From contig NZ_JAMXAY010000010.1 of the NCBI RefSeq assembly GCF_025460835.1, positions 51,125 through 111,874 of the forward strand: DNA of 60,750 nucleotides, given 5' to 3'. Origin of the DNA: Parapedobacter soli (lineage in GTDB: Bacteria > Bacteroidota > Bacteroidia > Sphingobacteriales > Sphingobacteriaceae). Each line of letters starts with the position of its first letter. Positions within the stretch are counted from its first letter, which is position 1. The translations under genes and the position numbers were made by a program. A model generated the notes under the pieces. That model did not search any database. It was not told where the DNA came from and was given only the letters and a program-made list of their open reading frames with translations. Positions 52,221 through 60,713 of the stretch are shown here, in pieces.

Positions 52221-52850
52221 TTACGATTTGCGGATGGAGTATACGGGCAGGTTCCAGTGGAAACGGAGTGCCAGCATCCGCACACCGAAACAGACAATCA
52301 ATGCGACAATAGAAATCCAGTCGGTCGTTAGCCAATCGAAGTAATAGCCTAAAACGACAATGCCGGCCCCTACAAGTGCGGCTGAAGCATAAATTTCTCT
52401 TTCCAATATTATGGGGACCCGGTTAAGGAGCACATCACGCAGTACCCCGCCCCCAACGGCTGTAACCACCCCCAAAAGGAGGGCTACCTCTGCGTTGTGG
52501 CCGAAAGCGAGGCTTTTCTGTGCGCCGGTGACGGCAAATAGCGATAAACCAAGGGCATCAAAAAATAAAACGGGCCGGTTAAGTCGCCTCACAAACGGAT
52601 ATAGGCCGATTGTGGCACCGGCAGCACACATTGCAGCTACCAAATAGCGCCAATTGGTCAGACCCGCCGGAGGTATGGCCCCGATGCACAGATCGCGGAT
52701 AACCCCACCGCCACAGGCAACCGTGAATGCGATAGCACAAATCCCGAACAGGTCGAGACCCCGCTGCCTTGCCGCCGTCGCCCCGCTTATCGCAAATGCA
52801 AAGGTGCCAGCCAAATCGAGCAGATAATATAGTGTATGTAACCTCTCCAT
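52221..52850 (-). CDS. TRIC-type (UPF0126) cation channel family protein
   Basis: 209 residues, all in the membrane: two copies of a three-helix repeat plus a seventh helix. Each repeat has the G-G-G-x-x-R-D motif, residues 47-53 (GGGVIRD) and 133-139 (GGGVLRD), a hallmark of bacterial trimeric intracellular cation channel relatives (YadS/YicG). Function in bacteria is uncertain; K+ or small-solute conductance was proposed for the family. Its 3' end has no terminator before the convergent osmC gene. Confidence 0.9.
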   Translation of the reverse strand: MERLHTLYYLLDLAGTFAFAISGATAARQRGLDLFGICAIAFTVACGGGVIRDLCIGAIPPAGLTNWRYLVAAMCAAGATIGLYPFVRRLNRPVLFFDALGLSLFAVTGAQKSLAFGHNAEVALLLGVVTAVGGGVLRDVLLNRVPIILEREIYASAALVGAGIVVLGYYFDWLTTDWISIVALIVCFGVRMLALRFHWNLPVYSIRKS

Positions 52851-52983
52851 CTTACGTTATATCGGCCGGACCCGATGGCTTCCACAATATGGTCTAGCGT
52901 ACGAAGCCGGGCAACCGACGGAAGTAAAGATACGAAAACGCACAAGAGTGTGCGGTGCAGACCTGACGGTATTTAGTATCCAC

Positions 52984-53017
52984 ATTTCGCGTTATCGCGA
53001 AATATCGCAACCGATAT
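52984..53017. promoter_or_regulatory. Two dyads resembling sigma54 upstream activator sites
   Basis: ATTTCGCG-TTAT-CGCGAAAT is a perfect dyad at 52984-53003, and ATATCG-CAAC-CGATAT is a second at 53002-53017. Both have a four-base centre, and TATCGC repeats at 52993 and 53003, 10 bp apart. They lie about 97 and 82 bases upstream of the start predicted from the sigma54 element, the usual range for activator binding. Confidence 0.7.
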
Positions 53018-53064
53018 GCGGTACATCTCTATATAATAATCTCATTTTCAATAAAATAATTCAT

Positions 53065-53079
53065 TGGCACATCGCTTGT
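53065..53079 (+). promoter_or_regulatory. Sigma54 -24/-12 promoter of the YCII-esterase operon
   Basis: TGGCAC-N5-TTGT agrees with the consensus TGGCAC-N5-TTGC at all but the last base. Transcription would begin near 53091, giving a leader of about 35 bases. Confidence 0.7.
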
Positions 53080-53102
53080 CTACAGCCTATCATTGTTTAT
53101 TT

Positions 53103-53124
53103 TTTAACTATTTAACTATTTAAC
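53103..53124 (+). repeat. Short AT-rich tandem repeat in the YCII leader
   Basis: The unit TTTAACTA occurs at 53103-53110 and 53111-53118, followed by TTTAAC, ending one base before the start codon. It keeps the region around the start unstructured, which should help translation. Confidence 0.7.
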
Positions 53125-53125
53125 G

Positions 53126-53482
53126 ATGAATGAGTATCTATTAGTGATCCACCGGGATCTGACCAGCGATCAACCTCGCCCCACCGCAGAGCAAATGAAA
53201 TCAGCATTGAAGCCTTACCAGCATTGGGTTGCCACCATTGCAGACCAGAATAAGTTGGTGGCCCCACCAAAACGGTGGGACACCGACGGTAGGGTTATAC
53301 AGGCAAAAGCCGACGGATTGGCAATCAGTGAAGGGCCGCTCGCAACGGGCGACCGTTCTATCGGTGGGCTTTTCTTAGTGAAGGCAGACAACTACGAAGA
53401 CGCTGTCGAGCTCGCCAAAGCCTGTCCGATTATCCAGTATGGTGCCGTCGTTGAAGTCCGGATGGCCGTACCCACGGCATAG
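53126..53482 (+). CDS. YCII-related domain protein
   Basis: 118 residues, the size of a single YCII domain, a small ferredoxin-like fold (MNEYLLVIHRDLTS at the start; DGRVIQAKADGLAISEGPLATGDRSIGGLFLVKADNYEDAVELAKACP later, VEVR at the end). Relatives include DGPF/YCII proteins often encoded next to ECF sigma factors, and a Cl-muconolactone dehalogenase-like fold; most have no known activity. It is the first gene of a three-gene operon under a sigma54 promoter. Confidence 0.87.
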   Translation: MNEYLLVIHRDLTSDQPRPTAEQMKSALKPYQHWVATIADQNKLVAPPKRWDTDGRVIQAKADGLAISEGPLATGDRSIGGLFLVKADNYEDAVELAKACPIIQYGAVVEVRMAVPTA

Positions 53483-53491
53483 GCGCCCAAG

Positions 53492-53517
53492 CCCCCGCCG
53501 CATTTGAAAGGCGGGGG
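53492..53517 (+). other. GC hairpin between the YCII and esterase genes
   Basis: A perfect 8-base stem CCCCCGCC/GGCGGGGG with a 10-base loop, 10 bases after the YCII stop. There is no T-run after it, so it may stabilise the 3' end of the first cistron or cause partial termination rather than end the operon. Confidence 0.6.
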
Positions 53518-53565
53518 TCCTTAAGCTGAAAGCATAACGTAACAAGAACCAATAAATACAAGAAC

Positions 53566-54564
53566 ATGAACAATTTATCAAGATCAAACCGCACAGAAAT
53601 TGCGGATTATGCAACAGACCCGCTCCTGAGCCGGGAGACCAGGACCTTTCTAACGGCGTTGAATACCGCCGGCGGTGCCCCTATTGAAACCCTCACGAAA
53701 GAGGCTGCCCGCCAAGTGCTGGCGGATGCGCAGGCAGCGGTTCCTGTAGACCTTTCGGGAATCTCCATTACAGAAAAAACCATCATCAGCGAGGGTTACA
53801 AAGTGAAAATCCACGTGGTGCGGCCCCAGGGCACCGAAGGCAGGTTGCCCGCCTTCATCTTCATCCACGGGGGCGGCTGGATCCTCGGCGATTTCCCGAC
53901 CCACAAACGGCTGGTACGAGACCTGGTGGTCCAATCGGGCTGTGTGGCGGTGTTTGTGAACTACACCCCCTCGCCGGAAGCGCATTACCCACAGGCTGTC
54001 AATGAAATCTATGCAGTGACCAAATGGGTTGCAGCCAATGGTGATGAAATCGGTGTGGATGGCAGCAACATCGCCGTCGTGGGAAACAGTGTCGGCGGCA
54101 ACATGACCGCCGTGACCGGCCTGAAAGCACTGGAAAAGGGAGGCCCCAAGCTCAAACTACTGGTCATGATGTGGCCCATTGTAGATGCCGACTTCGAGAC
54201 AACCTCCTACCAACAGTTCGGTAAAGACAGGTTTCTCACCGCCTCCATGATGAAATGGATGTATGACCAATACACCACCGACCCCGATGAGCGCAAGGAG
54301 ATATTCGCATCGCCGTTGCAGGCCACGATAGCGCAGTTGAAGGACTTGCCGCCAACACTGATCCAGGTAGCTGAAAACGATATTCTACGCGATGAGGGCG
54401 AAGCATTCGGCAGGAAGCTGGATGAAGCCGGTGTGGCGGTTACCACCATCCGGTATAACGGTATGATCCACGATTTCGGCCTACTGAACGGATTAGCTAC
54501 ACTTCCTGCGGTCAAATCGCTTATCGCCCACGCAGCCGCAGCACTTCGCAGCCGGTTAGGTTAA
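53566..54564 (+). CDS. Alpha/beta hydrolase, HSL-family (type IV) esterase
   Basis: 332 residues, cytoplasmic (no signal). The HSL-family oxyanion motif is IHGGGWILGDF (His101-Gly-Gly-Gly); the catalytic triad is Ser175 (VVGNSVGGNM), Asp272 (AENDILRDEG) and His302 (MIHDFGLL). Members hydrolyse short- to medium-chain esters. It is 83 bp after the YCII gene with the hairpin between, and probably transcribed from the sigma54 promoter. Confidence 0.92.
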   Translation: MNNLSRSNRTEIADYATDPLLSRETRTFLTALNTAGGAPIETLTKEAARQVLADAQAAVPVDLSGISITEKTIISEGYKVKIHVVRPQGTEGRLPAFIFIHGGGWILGDFPTHKRLVRDLVVQSGCVAVFVNYTPSPEAHYPQAVNEIYAVTKWVAANGDEIGVDGSNIAVVGNSVGGNMTAVTGLKALEKGGPKLKLLVMMWPIVDADFETTSYQQFGKDRFLTASMMKWMYDQYTTDPDERKEIFASPLQATIAQLKDLPPTLIQVAENDILRDEGEAFGRKLDEAGVAVTTIRYNGMIHDFGLLNGLATLPAVKSLIAHAAAALRSRLG

Positions 54565-54627
54565 ATAAATAAGCAACTCATAAGTAAATTCTTATCCACT
54601 AAATAATTCACTAAAAATTTAACTGTT

Positions 54628-55413
54628 ATGACTACATTACATCAATTTGCATTGTGTGCCGTAATCGCACCGATTACCTTATTTTCCTCGGGTGTCCACC
54701 CCAAAAACAGACCGGCACTGAATGGCGTCAAAAACGTGGTCCTTGTACATGGCGCGTTTGCCGATGGCACCAGTTGGGCCGCGGTCATTTCCCGGCTACA
54801 GGAGAAAGGCTACCATGTGGCTGCCGTACAAAACCCACTCACCTCGCTTGAAGACGATGTGGCGGCTACCAAGCGCGCTATTGCCCTCATGGACGGCCCC
54901 GTATTGCTGGTGGGCCATTCCTGGGCAGGGATGGTCATCAGCGCCGCAGGCAACGACGCGAAAGTAGCCGGACTGGTGTATGTGGCTGCACTGATACCAG
55001 ACGAAGGCCAGTCGGTGGTCGATGTGAACGCCCCCTTCCCTCCGGGGCCGGGTGGAGCAGAATTCCGTCCCGATGCCGAAGGTTTCCTGTCCATGACCGC
55101 CAAGGGCATCCATGAAGACTTCGCCCAGGACCTGCCGGAAGCCCAACGGAATGTACTGGTGGCCACCCAAACACCGTGGGCTGCCGCCGCTACCGTACAG
55201 CCCGTACACAATGTGGCTTGGAAAACCAAGCCCTCATGGTGTATCGTGGCCACAGAAGACCGGATGATCAATCCCGACCTGGAACGGGCCACAGCAAAAA
55301 TGATCAATGCTACCACCATCGAGCTGGAAAGCAGCCATGTACCCATGGTATCGCAGCCCGATGCAGTTGCTAACTTCATCGATCAGGCAGCCAATCGGTT
55401 AAGCGCAAATTAG
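54628..55413 (+). CDS. Exported alpha/beta hydrolase, salicylate-esterase-like
   Basis: 261 residues with a probable signal peptide (MTTLHQFALCAVIAPITLFSSG). It belongs to the EstC/MES-like alpha/beta hydrolases: LVHGAFADGTSW, nucleophile Ser98 (VGHSWAGMV), Asp211 (ATEDRMINP) and His237 (SSHVPMVSQP). The enzyme hydrolyses small esters, and plant relatives act on methyl salicylate or hydroxynitriles. With the preceding cytoplasmic esterase it suggests a scheme in which an external ester is split and the product handled inside. It is the last gene of the operon. Confidence 0.88.
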   Translation: MTTLHQFALCAVIAPITLFSSGVHPKNRPALNGVKNVVLVHGAFADGTSWAAVISRLQEKGYHVAAVQNPLTSLEDDVAATKRAIALMDGPVLLVGHSWAGMVISAAGNDAKVAGLVYVAALIPDEGQSVVDVNAPFPPGPGGAEFRPDAEGFLSMTAKGIHEDFAQDLPEAQRNVLVATQTPWAAAATVQPVHNVAWKTKPSWCIVATEDRMINPDLERATAKMINATTIELESSHVPMVSQPDAVANFIDQAANRLSAN

Positions 55414-55429
55414 GCTCCATTTGAATGAT

Positions 55430-55462
55430 ATGGCGGCATCCTAGGAGATAGCCGCCATTTTT
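55430..55462 (+). terminator. Terminator of the YCII-esterase operon
   Basis: Stem ATGGCGGC (55430-55437) with GCCGCCAT (55451-55458), loop 13 bases, then a T-run. It stands between the operon and the convergent sigma54 activator gene. Confidence 0.88.
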
Positions 55463-55479
55463 ATGCTTTTATGGTTCCA

Positions 55480-58155
55480 TTAAACATATTGGGCCTTCGA
55501 TACGCCCAATTTTTTCATCTTCGAATGCAGTGTTGTGGCCGGTATCCCCAGGATGTCTGCTGCCCCGCCGCTGCCGGAAATCCGGCCATTGCACTTTTTC
55601 AATACCTTGATGATATACGAGGCTTCCATTTCCTGAAGTGCCCTGGGATAGCCATCGCCATCGTCTCCCACCCTGTCGCCGGCAACGGGCAGGGGCACCT
55701 CACTGATGGTGTCACCTTCGGTCAGCAATACGCTGCGCTCCATCAGGTGCTCCAGTTCCCTGACGTTCCCCGGCCACGTGTACCGCTTCAATGCGTTGAT
55801 TACTTCCGGCGTCAAATCCATCTGCCCCTTACCGCTGCTGCGGGTGTAGCGTGCTACGAAATAACGGGCCAGTGGTTCTACATCCTGCAACCGGTTTCGT
55901 AAAGGTGGCAACACAATGGGGAACACATTCAATCGGTAATACAAGTCGGAACGGAACCGTCCTGCATTTACTTCTTCTTCCAGCTTGCGGTTTGTGGCTG
56001 CAATAATCCGCACATTTACCTTAATGGTGGTCTTCCCGCCTACTCGCTCAAACTCACGTTCCTGTATAACCCTCAGTAACTTAACCTGTGTCTCCAAAGG
56101 CATTTCACCGATTTCATCGAGAAAAAGCGTGCTATCATCCGCTAACTCAAATTTCCCTATCCGGCGATCAACAGCGCCGGTAAATGCCCCGCGCTCATGA
56201 CCGAACAGTTCACTTTCAATCAGATTTGCCGGCAATGCCGCGCAGTTGACTTTTACCATCAGTTTATCTTTGCGCGGCGACGTGTTATGGACGGCCCGGG
56301 CAATCAACTCCTTGCCGGTACCCGTTTCACCCAACAGCAAAACCGTGGAGTTGGTATGCGCCACCAATGACATCAGGTGATAAACCTCTTGCATCTCCTC
56401 GCCGCTGCCGATGATTTCAGAGAAATTATAAATGGTCTTGATCTGCTCTTTGAGGTGATCATTTTCGATTTCGAGCATTTGTTTATAATGGAGCAGCTTC
56501 TCGTTGGCTAGGATATTTGATACAGCCACCGCCAGCTGCGAACAGATTGCCCGCAATAGATTGGGTTTGGTAATCAGCACCTCGTGGCGATCGATATGGA
56601 AAAAAGCTATCCCTACCACGGCACCACCGGCCCGCAAAGCAATGCTCAAAATCTGCCGAAGGCCGAGATGTTTCCAGAAACCCACATACGCCGGCATATC
56701 CAGCTCAGCCGCAAGTTCGTCCACACCCAATACAACAGGTTCATCTGACGCGACGATACGGCGGAAAACGGGATCGCTGACCCGGTATTTGGCTTTACTG
56801 ATCCGTTCAAAATCGGGGTCACGTACGATCGCTTCGCCCAGGTCTGTCATGAAATCACTATACGTGCGCCCGTCGTCGTCCACCTTTAAAATCCCGAATT
56901 CCTCGATGGCGAACAGCACCTTGAGCTTCGCGCTAACCAACCGCAGTAGATCGCTCCGGTTTCTCATCCGGGCAATTTCATCGCTAAGTACTAATAACTT
57001 TGATTTTTCTTCCTGCCGCCTGATGATTTCTTCATTGGCGAGGATATTGGAGATGGCGATAGACAGCTGGGCACATATCCCTTCCAGCAGTGCGGTGTTA
57101 ATGGCGTTGGTGATTACCCACAGTACGCCGAGCTCTTTTTCGCCGGCCCTGAGCGGCGTACCCACCATCTTTTCGAACCCCGGCTTATTATAGCCCACTT
57201 GTTTCCAGAATTCCACGTAGTAGTCGTCTGTCCCGCGGTGTATCTCTTCGGCAAAGTCGATGACCACCGGTATATTCCCGGCCATTACCCTTCCGGTAAT
57301 TCCATCTGTCGTTGTTATCTTCTTATTAAGCAGCGTTTTAAATAAAGGACTACCGATATAGTATGCGTCTTTATCGTGCAGAAAGGGGGTTAAAGTCACC
57401 CCGTCGCTGCTCACTATCCGGATAAAATAGGCCTTTATCTGGCTTAATTTCTTCAGCGACAGGTACACGACGTCAGCCAGTTCGTCTTTGGTTCTCACCG
57501 CGGCGATGCTGTTACTGAAATTCAGCAAAAACGACTTGTCCCACTCCTTTTCTTTGATTTCTTCATTCCTGATAATATTGGAAACAGCCGCCGCAAGCAG
57601 GGGCGACACCGCATTTATGATGTGCTGGAAGGGCACCGTGAAGCCATCGGGGATATCCGAAGCCAGGTGCAGGAATGCCATCACGCTTCCATCGCGCGTT
57701 AGGGGGGTCACCAACAGCGATGCGGTCGCCGCATGGTAGCTTTTCTTGGGCAATAGAGAATTGATGGGATCACGCGTCGATTCATCCGTTTTGAGTAAAA
57801 ATGCTTCTTCGGCCCCTAACAATCGTGTGATCAAGGGATTATCGGATGAAAACGGTTTAGGCGGGACTGGTTCGTTACCGGATGTTAAAAACGGGGTAAT
57901 GGTGTGATGATGTTCGTCTATCAAGGCAATACCCATGTGGGTAAATGCTAACAGGCGGCTTATCTTAGTTGAAAAAAAGGCCAACAGATCGTCACGCGCC
58001 CGTACCTGGGTTATGGCTTTACTCAAATCGAGTAAAATCTGTTTTTCGCCTTCGAGAGCCTTTACCTCGTCCCTGAGCCGCTCGATCCGACCCGGGTCGG
58101 TCCCCTTGGCTATATGAGCACGTTCTTTCCGCACTACATTTACGGGCCTTTCCAT
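55480..58155 (-). CDS. Sigma54-dependent transcriptional activator with three GAF domains
   Basis: 891 residues. A coiled start is followed by three GAF-type domains (about 45-190, 220-370 and 405-555), each preceded by a helical linker with an L-x-x-S/F-x-x-I pattern. The AAA+ domain (about 590-820) has [19 protein letters not shown] intact, and [13 protein letters not shown] Fis-type helix-turn-helix ends the protein ([21 protein letters not shown]). There is no receiver domain, so it senses ligands through GAF as FhlA and NorR do. Its position, convergent with the YCII-esterase operon that has a sigma54 promoter and dyads, makes that operon its likely target. Confidence 0.93.
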   Translation of the reverse strand: MERPVNVVRKERAHIAKGTDPGRIERLRDEVKALEGEKQILLDLSKAITQVRARDDLLAFFSTKISRLLAFTHMGIALIDEHHHTITPFLTSGNEPVPPKPFSSDNPLITRLLGAEEAFLLKTDESTRDPINSLLPKKSYHAATASLLVTPLTRDGSVMAFLHLASDIPDGFTVPFQHIINAVSPLLAAAVSNIIRNEEIKEKEWDKSFLLNFSNSIAAVRTKDELADVVYLSLKKLSQIKAYFIRIVSSDGVTLTPFLHDKDAYYIGSPLFKTLLNKKITTTDGITGRVMAGNIPVVIDFAEEIHRGTDDYYVEFWKQVGYNKPGFEKMVGTPLRAGEKELGVLWVITNAINTALLEGICAQLSIAISNILANEEIIRRQEEKSKLLVLSDEIARMRNRSDLLRLVSAKLKVLFAIEEFGILKVDDDGRTYSDFMTDLGEAIVRDPDFERISKAKYRVSDPVFRRIVASDEPVVLGVDELAAELDMPAYVGFWKHLGLRQILSIALRAGGAVVGIAFFHIDRHEVLITKPNLLRAICSQLAVAVSNILANEKLLHYKQMLEIENDHLKEQIKTIYNFSEIIGSGEEMQEVYHLMSLVAHTNSTVLLLGETGTGKELIARAVHNTSPRKDKLMVKVNCAALPANLIESELFGHERGAFTGAVDRRIGKFELADDSTLFLDEIGEMPLETQVKLLRVIQEREFERVGGKTTIKVNVRIIAATNRKLEEEVNAGRFRSDLYYRLNVFPIVLPPLRNRLQDVEPLARYFVARYTRSSGKGQMDLTPEVINALKRYTWPGNVRELEHLMERSVLLTEGDTISEVPLPVAGDRVGDDGDGYPRALQEMEASYIIKVLKKCNGRISGSGGAADILGIPATTLHSKMKKLGVSKAQYV

Positions 58156-58199
58156 TTCCGTTCAATGAGTATTATTTTGCAAGACGTTAGGAACACGCG

Positions 58200-58296
58200 A
58201 TGGCACTTAACGCCATTTAGATGCTATAACTGATTCAAAGTTAGCAATTTGTTATTACGTTACACTATGGTGTCTGATTTTTTTCGCTTTGACACC
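58200..58296 (-). promoter_or_regulatory. Promoter and dyads upstream of the triple-GAF activator gene
   Basis: The minus strand reads TAACTTTG at 58243-58236 (TAnnTTTG), about 80 bases upstream of the start at 58155. A dyad ATGGC-N7-GCCAT lies downstream of it (58200-58216) and a dyad GGTGTC-N16-GACACC lies upstream (58269-58296). This suggests a housekeeping promoter with possible autoregulation. Confidence 0.45.
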
Positions 58297-58394
58297 GTTT
58301 GATTTACGGTTGCATCTCCGCCGCGCTTACCTGCTTGGAAAACCATGCGCACTGTGTTAAAAAGGTCGGCCAAGGCCCCTGCAATGGACTATCA

Positions 58395-58847
58395 TCAACC
58401 GAACATGCCCACCTGATAGGTCCCCGGCGTATTCTCAAACGCGATATTGAAGCGGTTCCATGTGTTGATGGTTGTGATTGCCAAGGTCAGATCGATGACC
58501 TCTTCGTCTGTGAATTCGGCAGCTATAAGGAGATAAACAGACTCGGTAACCTCCACCGCGGTAATCGCTTCGGCCCATTCCAACGCCGCGCGCTCCCGGG
58601 AGGTATAATAAGGGGCTTCCCGCCAGGCACTGAGACCGTATAACCGCTGCTCGGTCTCGCCCATCGCACGTAATTCTTTCGCGTGCATATCTAGGCAGTA
58701 AGCGCAGGCGTTCAACTGAGAGACCCGGAAATCCACCAGCTCCAACAACTGTTTCTCAATGCTGGATTTCTTGAGGTACGCCCCGATATGATACAGCGGA
58801 GTCAATGCTTTTTTTCCTTTTTCAAATACGTTAATTTTAGTTTTCAT
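58395..58847 (-). CDS. Carboxymuconolactone decarboxylase family (AhpD-like) protein
   Basis: 150 residues. The AhpD-like redox motif C-x-x-C-x-x-x-H is visible as Cys48, Cys51 and His55 (NACAYCLDMHAKE), typical of the alkylhydroperoxidase-type branch rather than true muconolactone decarboxylases. It reduces peroxides or acts as a thiol relay. It begins 64 bp after the succinate dehydrogenase cytochrome b gene on the same strand, in the place where sdhA is normally found. Confidence 0.88.
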   Translation of the reverse strand: MKTKINVFEKGKKALTPLYHIGAYLKKSSIEKQLLELVDFRVSQLNACAYCLDMHAKELRAMGETEQRLYGLSAWREAPYYTSRERAALEWAEAITAVEVTESVYLLIAAEFTDEEVIDLTLAITTINTWNRFNIAFENTPGTYQVGMFG

Positions 58848-58911
58848 GATTCCTTTCTTTTATAAATTTTATTCTTGTTCACGCAGTTTACAGTGTGCGG
58901 ATATCTTATCA

Positions 58912-59583
58912 TTACCTCACCCACTTCAGGTAGATGGAAAGCGGCATGAGTGAAAACGCGAGAAGCATTACCAGTGAAAACATGCGTCCCGTCCACCGGA
59001 TGAGTCCGATATATTTACTATGGTCAATGCCCAAGCTTTGGAATGCGCTTGAAAATCCGTGCAACAAATGCCAATACAATGAGGCGGCACCCACCAGATA
59101 TATCGCTACTTCGATCGGATTGCTGAATTTTTGAAGCATCATTGCGTAAAGTGGAAGTTCCTCCCCATAGCGGAATTGATGCACCCGGTTGGGTATCCAG
59201 AAATTGGAAGTATGTACCACAAGGAACAGTAATATGAGGGTTCCTAATAGGGTCATACTCCGGCTATACCACGTGCTTCGGCGGGGCGCGTGTACCACCG
59301 CGTAGCGAATGGGCCGTGCCGCACGATTGGATCGCCACAACAGCAGGCCCTGTACGATGTGCCACAAGATACCGACTACCAGTACCACTTCAATGGCACG
59401 GATTACGGGGTTTGTGGCCATGATGTGCGCACCCTTCGTAAACGTCTCACCGTTATCGTTGATAAAGATGAGTGCATTGATGCTCGCATGCACCACCAGG
59501 AAACTGATAAGAAACAATCCGGTCAAAGCCATCGTCATTTTCTTACCGATGGAACTAGTCATGATGCCGTATAACCCGCCCAT
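58912..59583 (-). CDS. Succinate dehydrogenase cytochrome b subunit (orphan)
   Basis: 223 residues from ATG 59583 (ATG 59592 would add three). Five membrane helices are seen; conserved heme ligand candidates are His in VVHASINALI, WHIVQGLLLW, VVHTSNFWI and WHLLHGFSSAFQ, the pattern of the Bacteroidota/B. subtilis type cytochrome b558. In other genomes sdhA and sdhB follow directly, but here the next gene on the strand is the AhpD-like gene and no sdhA/B is within the window. It may be a second copy. An upstream 59-residue frame ends at the start codon. Confidence 0.88.
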   Translation of the reverse strand: MGGLYGIMTSSIGKKMTMALTGLFLISFLVVHASINALIFINDNGETFTKGAHIMATNPVIRAIEVVLVVGILWHIVQGLLLWRSNRAARPIRYAVVHAPRRSTWYSRSMTLLGTLILLFLVVHTSNFWIPNRVHQFRYGEELPLYAMMLQKFSNPIEVAIYLVGAASLYWHLLHGFSSAFQSLGIDHSKYIGLIRWTGRMFSLVMLLAFSLMPLSIYLKWVR

Positions 59584-59584
59584 G

Positions 59585-59764
59585 TCAATCATTCATTTGC
59601 CGTAGCGGCTGTTCCACCATTCGGATGCTATCATTGAGGAATTCGCTGCCGAATGTCGTGCAATCGCTTTCCGCTTTCATATTGCCGTGCTGGATAATGC
59701 CGTCCAATAAATAGTGGACCATCATTCCGAACATACTTCTGTAAACCATGTCGACTCGTTTCAT
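59585..59764 (-). CDS. Possible 59-residue protein upstream of the cytochrome b gene
   Basis: An open frame from ATG 59764 to a TGA at 59585 encodes 59 residues (begins MKRVDMVYRSMFGMMVHYLL, ends PLRQMND). No family was recognised. Its stop lies one base before ATG 59583 of the cytochrome b gene and overlaps the alternative ATG 59592, an arrangement typical of translational coupling. Codon use is in line with neighbours, but the length alone allows chance. Confidence 0.35.
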   Translation of the reverse strand: MKRVDMVYRSMFGMMVHYLLDGIIQHGNMKAESDCTTFGSEFLNDSIRMVEQPLRQMND

Positions 59765-59948
59765 TGCTAAATATTAAATACCCATAATGTGCTGCCTTCA
59801 TTTCCCGGCGTAACTGATCGGTTTTCATGGCAAGTCCATGCCGACGTAGGATTTATACGTGTACGAACGGGTGGAAAGTACACGCCCTTTACAGCCGCCT
59901 CCGGGAGCTGACACCCGTCATCTTCGTTACGAAGCCAGTTGGGATGTA
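59765..59948. other. Intergenic region without a recognised gene
   Basis: 184 bp between the NmrA-like gene and the small frame. A near sigma54-like minus-strand sequence (CGGCAT-N4-TTGC, near 59830-59843) has the wrong spacing. No clear -7 element is visible. Confidence 0.5.
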
Positions 59949-60713
59949 TTAAGAAACATTTTCCAATTTTCGTTGAGTAATCAACCAATCCGTTACCCTT
60001 TTGTTGCCCACATGCGCAAAACCGCGGGGCAAGAGCGTGGCTTCCGTGAGTAAAGCGCCGAAATAGCGGGCCCACGGATCGCCAACAACCTCCCGCTGAT
60101 CGCCGGTAGCGTCCAGATACAGTTGGATTAATTCAGGCAGCGGGAAACGGTCGGGCCCGGCGATTTCCACCGTACCGTTAACAGGCCGTTCGAGCGTTAC
60201 CTCCGTGAGGGCCGCCGCCACATCGTCTGAGGCAATCGGTTGGACCAATGCGGTAGGCACCCGCACTGTTCCCTCTTCCGAGGCCGACTTGACAATACCC
60301 CCCAGGAATTCAAAGAATTGAGTGGAATGCACAATCGTATATGGCATACCCGATTCGCGGATAAGCTTTTCCTGTGCGATTTTAGCCCGGAAATAGCCGC
60401 TTTCCGACAGCAACTCGGTGCCCACAACGGATAGCGCCACATGGTGGCCTACCCCGGTGGCACGCTCTGCCGCCAACAGGTTCCGGCTTGAAGTCTCAAA
60501 AAATTCGAGTACTGCCCGGTCTTCGAAAGAAGGGGAGTTTGATACATCGACGACAACCTGCGCATTTTCCAGCGCTTGTGTTAGCCCTTCACCCGTGATG
60601 GTGTCTACCCCTGTCGCCGGCGATGCGGCGAACACTTCGTGGCCAAGTACGCGCAGGTTGTGCACTAATTTACTTCCAATGAGGCCCGTGCCTCCAATTA
60701 CAACAATTTTCAT
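59949..60713 (-). CDS. NmrA-like NAD(P)-binding reductase (atypical SDR)
   Basis: 254 residues. The Rossmann motif GGTGLIGSKL is at residues 8-17; the sequence HHVALSVVGTELLSESGYFRAKIAQEKLIRESGMPYTIVHSTQFFEFL is typical of the NmrA/isoflavone reductase-like atypical SDR family, which lacks the Tyr-x-x-x-Lys pair. Family members act as NADPH sensors or reduce quinones and other small molecules. The substrate is unknown. Only 37 bases of upstream sequence are in the window, so its promoter cannot be judged. Confidence 0.87.
   Translation of the reverse strand: MKIVVIGGTGLIGSKLVHNLRVLGHEVFAASPATGVDTITGEGLTQALENAQVVVDVSNSPSFEDRAVLEFFETSSRNLLAAERATGVGHHVALSVVGTELLSESGYFRAKIAQEKLIRESGMPYTIVHSTQFFEFLGGIVKSASEEGTVRVPTALVQPIASDDVAAALTEVTLERPVNGTVEIAGPDRFPLPELIQLYLDATGDQREVVGDPWARYFGALLTEATLLPRGFAHVGNKRVTDWLITQRKLENVS

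Larger units (their letters stand above)
52851..53125. other. Regulatory region between the channel gene and the YCII operon
   Basis: 275 bp. On the minus strand a near -7 element (TATCTTTA) lies about 75 bases upstream of the channel gene. On the plus strand it holds two dyads (52984-53017), a sigma54 element (53065-53079) and an AT-rich tandem repeat (53103-53124) just before the start codon. No coding sequence is seen. Confidence 0.7.

Noticed and set aside
59830-59846. Sigma54 promoter for the cytochrome b gene on the minus strand (CGGCAT-N4-TTGC).
   Set aside because: The spacing between the GG and GC is one base too short, which abolishes sigma54 binding in known promoters.
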